Assembly (NCBI GenBank): GCA_020638955.1
Contig: JACKHO010000006.1
Location: 310,001 to 374,000 of the forward strand
DNA length: 64,000 nt
Direction: 5' to 3'
DNA from: Planctomycetaceae bacterium
GTDB lineage: Bacteria > Planctomycetota > Planctomycetia > Planctomycetales > Planctomycetaceae
The notes beneath the pieces were generated by a model. It saw only the letters and a program-made list of their open reading frames with translations, did no database searches and was not told the origin of the DNA. Shown piece after piece: positions 61,598 to 64,000 of the stretch. Every line of letters begins with the position of its first letter. The stretch's first letter is position 1. Made by a program: the position numbers and the translations under genes.

Positions 61598-62923
61598 CTA
61601 CTTGCCTCCTTCGACCGGATGGAGCGTCGCGGCTTCCATTTGATCCAACACGGACGCGAGTTGCTTTCTCAGCTCGGCCTGTTGCTCGGTCGGCAACGGT
61701 TCATGCTCATTAGGATCATTGACGACGTCAAACATCTCCCCCGTGAGATAGAGCTTGTAGCGAGACGTTCTCGCATGCCGACTCGCTTTTTCACGATTCC
61801 CGCCGCGTTCGTACCAGCAGTAAATCCACTCTCTACTCGATTTGCCGTTCCCCTTTGCTGCACCCAGAAAGCTGTGGCCGTCAAACCGAATGTCAGCGGG
61901 TGGCTTCACGCCAATGGCTTCTGCGAGTGTTGGCAGGAAATCGGTGGTGTCCACCAAATCTTCGCGAACCGTTGGTGAAATCCCCGGACCGGCGACGATG
62001 AGCGGCACGTGCGTTCCGTTGTCTTTTGTTTTCCCCTTGCCCCCCTGAATGGATTCCTTCCCCATGCGGGAAGTGATGGCCTGGTTCGTGCCATTGTCTC
62101 CCAGGAACAGAATCAGCGTGTTGTCGCTGAGTCCCTCCTGGTTGAGTGTGGTGACGATACGCCCGACGTTCTTGTCGACGTACGCAACCATTTCGGCGAA
62201 GTGCTTGTTCTTGCCTTGTCCTTTCTCCGGTCCCATTACCGTGGGGTCCCAGTCGGGACTGTCAGGCGTTGGCACGTGCGGCGAGTGCGGCAAAATCATG
62301 GGGTAGTAAGCAAAGAACGGCTCGTTCTTGTGATCCCGAATGAATTTCAGCAACGCACTACACACAAGTTCGGGACCGTATTCGCCCATGGTGTAGTCCA
62401 CCTCTTTGCCATCGATTTCGAGACCTGGATTCGGATACCTCGGCGGTCGACGCGTGGTTTGCCACAACGTGTAGCCTTCAAATCCGAAGTGATTCGGCCC
62501 TTCGGGTCCGCCTTCTAATTGCCACTTCCCGGCAATGTACGTGCGGTAACCGGCGTCGCGAAACATGTGACCAATGGTGTACGCCTTGGGATCAAGCAAT
62601 CCAAATCGAATGTAGTTCCGATTGTTGTACAGCCCCGTCATCAACTGCGAACGCGTCGGTGTGCAAAGCGGCTGCGAGTGACAGTTGGTGAACCGGGCTC
62701 CGCGCGCCGCCAGTGCGTCGAGGTTGGGAGTCGTATACGACCTCCCACCGTTCGCTCCCACACATTCATATCCCATGTCGTCTGCCATAACGAGGATGAT
62801 GTTTGGCGGCCCCGAATCCTTTGCCTGCAACAATTCTGTCGACAGGGGGGCGAGGAAGGCGATGCCGAGAAGCCATCGCGAAAGTGTCATGGAACGTAAT
62901 CGGTAGAAGACAGCTCGGGACAT
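61598..62923 (-). CDS. Secreted sulfatase (CTPTR) coupled to DUF6868 gene
   Basis: 441 aa from ATG 62923 (ATG 62890 equally possible; the frame is open to 63349, but that part is not coding-like). The signal peptide ends near LLQAKD (about 35). Motifs: NIILVMADDMGYECVGANGG, the activation site C87-T-P-T-R, HFGFEGYTLWQTTRRPPRYP, FLGDNGTNQAITS and LYLTGEMFDVVNDPNE. It is a family S1 sulfatase acting outside the cytoplasm, substrate unknown. The region upstream separates it from the divergent transporter gene, so the two promoters share about 220 bp. Confidence 0.92.
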   Translation of the reverse strand: MSRAVFYRLRSMTLSRWLLGIAFLAPLSTELLQAKDSGPPNIILVMADDMGYECVGANGGRSYTTPNLDALAARGARFTNCHSQPLCTPTRSQLMTGLYNNRNYIRFGLLDPKAYTIGHMFRDAGYRTYIAGKWQLEGGPEGPNHFGFEGYTLWQTTRRPPRYPNPGLEIDGKEVDYTMGEYGPELVCSALLKFIRDHKNEPFFAYYPMILPHSPHVPTPDSPDWDPTVMGPEKGQGKNKHFAEMVAYVDKNVGRIVTTLNQEGLSDNTLILFLGDNGTNQAITSRMGKESIQGGKGKTKDNGTHVPLIVAGPGISPTVREDLVDTTDFLPTLAEAIGVKPPADIRFDGHSFLGAAKGNGKSSREWIYCWYERGGNREKASRHARTSRYKLYLTGEMFDVVNDPNEHEPLPTEQQAELRKQLASVLDQMEAATLHPVEGGK

Positions 62924-63070
62924 GTTGAATATCTCACTGGGCTCATGCAAAGACTCAGGGGCACACGCTGCAAAAAGATTATTGCAGATTCGCAACGTCG
63001 GCTCCAAACGCTCCAGCAACATTGGCTGATGAAGCTCGGCATCAGGTAATTCGACCTTGCGAACAAGAGT

Positions 63071-63108
63071 GCCAATTGGCAAAGTACCAGCAGACGCGCT
63101 GCTGGTAC
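63071..63108. promoter_or_regulatory. Palindromes before the EIIA-SLC4 gene
   Basis: GCCAATTGGC (63071-63080) is a perfect palindrome. It is followed by GTACCAGCAG-acgcg-CTGCTGGTAC (63084-63108), a 10-bp-arm dyad. They lie about 40-75 bp before the GTG at 63147, in the divergent promoter region, and are candidate operator sites. Confidence 0.45.
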
Positions 63109-63146
63109 ACATCACACACATTTGCGAATGAAACGAAGAGGGCGTC

Positions 63147-64000
63147 GTGAAACGCGTTCGAGAGGCTTTTGAGAACGGAGCATTCCTCCTCGACCTCGAT
63201 GCGGACAATTTGGACGAAGTCTTTCGGCAGTCAATCGTCGCAATGGTTGGCGGCGGATTCCTGTCTCCTGGGAATGGTGCCGCCATTGAACAGGAGTTAC
63301 ACCGCCGCGAGGCTGTTGCGTCGACCGCAATTGGCAATGCCGTCGCCATTCCGCATGCCTATCTGGACGGCGTAGAAGAACCGAGCATTTTCTTTGTGCG
63401 ATTGCGGCGCGGCGTCGACATGGGCGCCCCCGATTTGCGCCCCACACGCTACGTGTTCATTCTCGTCGGTCCGAAAGATGTCGCCAGCGAACATCTTGAC
63501 ACGCTAACGCAAATCGCCCGCTGCATGTCCGATCGGGAATTCCGATACGACATGCGTCAGGCCATGCGACAGTCTGACTTAATTGACGCACTCGACGCGT
63601 TCGAAGAGCGGATTTCTCCAGAGTCACGAACAAGGCCGGTCGACGATGGACTGGAATACTCCGGCCAGTTTGCTGGCGGATTCCTGGCCGACCTTCGGCG
63701 CCGACTGGCCTGCTACTGGTCCGACTTCCGTGATGGGCTGCAGGCAAAAAGCCTCGGCTCGGTGCTGTTCCTCTACTTCGCCTGCCTGGCCCCCACCATT
63801 ACGTTCGGCGGCCTCATGGAAAGTGCAACGGGGGGCCGCATTGGAGCCACCGAAATGTTGCTCGCCACGGCGGTCGGCGGCTTTCTTTTCAGTCTGTTTG
63901 GCGGCCAGCCGCTGCTGATTCTTGGCGGAACGGGTCCACACCTGGTGTTCACGAAAGTGCTGTATGAACTTTGCGTGCAGTTCGGATTACCATTTCTCCC
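63147..64000 (+). CDS. PTS EIIA-like domain fused to SLC4/bicarbonate-type anion transporter (partial)
   Basis: 284 codons, cut by the window end. It starts at GTG 63147 with GAAGAGGG upstream. Residues 1-150 match the type 2 EIIA domain of the sugar phosphotransferase system, including IGNAVAIPHAYL with the phosphorylatable His70. After a linker, DFRDGLQAKSLGSVLFLYFACLAPTITFGG (from about residue 198) and LLATAVGGFLFSLFGGQPLLILGGTGPHLVF are the first helices of the HCO3-/Na+-coupled anion exchanger (SLC4, band 3) family. It is predicted to move bicarbonate or another anion across the inner membrane, with the EIIA domain giving regulation. Confidence 0.88.
   Translation, partial: MKRVREAFENGAFLLDLDADNLDEVFRQSIVAMVGGGFLSPGNGAAIEQELHRREAVASTAIGNAVAIPHAYLDGVEEPSIFFVRLRRGVDMGAPDLRPTRYVFILVGPKDVASEHLDTLTQIARCMSDREFRYDMRQAMRQSDLIDALDAFEERISPESRTRPVDDGLEYSGQFAGGFLADLRRRLACYWSDFRDGLQAKSLGSVLFLYFACLAPTITFGGLMESATGGRIGATEMLLATAVGGFLFSLFGGQPLLILGGTGPHLVFTKVLYELCVQFGLPFL

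Noticed and set aside
1..64000. tRNA, rRNA or CRISPR arrays
   Set aside because: No cloverleaf, ribosomal RNA segment or regularly spaced direct repeats were recognised by eye. Small RNAs cannot be excluded without a covariance search.

Overview
This window is chromosomal DNA from a planctomycete (Planctomycetota, most likely order Planctomycetales). The evidence is the gene content: four secreted sulfatases, two Tat-exported DUF1501 proteins, a DUF1592-type cytochrome c protein translationally coupled to a DUF1552 protein, a PQQ-like propeller, a Ser/Thr kinase fused to WD40 repeats, a secreted VCBS-repeat protein with the planctomycete N-terminal motif ELLERRELLTA, and many non-ATG or Shine-Dalgarno-poor starts. 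Genus cannot be assigned from the sequence alone.

Layout. 1-5 kb: gyrB, then a secreted VCBS-repeat protein. 5-11.4 kb: a repeat- and transposon-rich stretch holding a truncated Tn5/IS4-like transposase, an esterase/membrane-protein pair, a pectate-lyase-like enzyme and a complete IS4-family element with terminal repeats and a target duplication. 11.4-20.9 kb: sulfatase, flavin reductase, GNAT-nitrilase fusion, DUF1501, sulfotransferase and NhaA antiporter. 21-22.2 kb: an IS110-family element with a structured leader. 22.2-30.6 kb: a minus-strand operon (DUF1592, DUF1552, ankyrin protein), a divergent DUF1501 gene and a TlpA-like thioredoxin. 30.6-40.4 kb: membrane protein, kinase-WD40, sulfatase, amidohydrolase, CBM9-like protein, serine hydrolase and SDR. 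40.4-43.2 kb: accessory DNA with a frameshifted Imm22 immunity gene, a second IS110 element between 32-bp inverted repeats, hyphenated repeats, and an L7/L12-like zinc-ribbon protein. 43.2-52.3 kb: PQQ propeller, sulfatase with two tandem paralogous membrane genes, a small ankyrin protein, and two large secreted proteins of unknown function. 52.4-64 kb: hypoxanthine-DNA glycosylase, glycosyltransferase, coiled-coil zinc-ribbon protein, a membrane-integral sigma-54 activator, MOSC protein, reductase, a sulfatase pair, and the start of a PTS-EIIA/SLC4-like anion transporter fusion.

Taken together the genes suggest breakdown of sulfated polysaccharides: sulfatases, a polysaccharide lyase, an esterase, a CBM9-like protein, an SDR and an amidohydrolase, with periplasmic redox proteins. 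They are scattered single genes or pairs rather than one utilisation locus.

A recurring theme is that mobile elements and their remnants sit in or against short palindromic dispersed repeats. These repeats also fill several gaps between convergent genes. No tRNA, rRNA or CRISPR array was seen.
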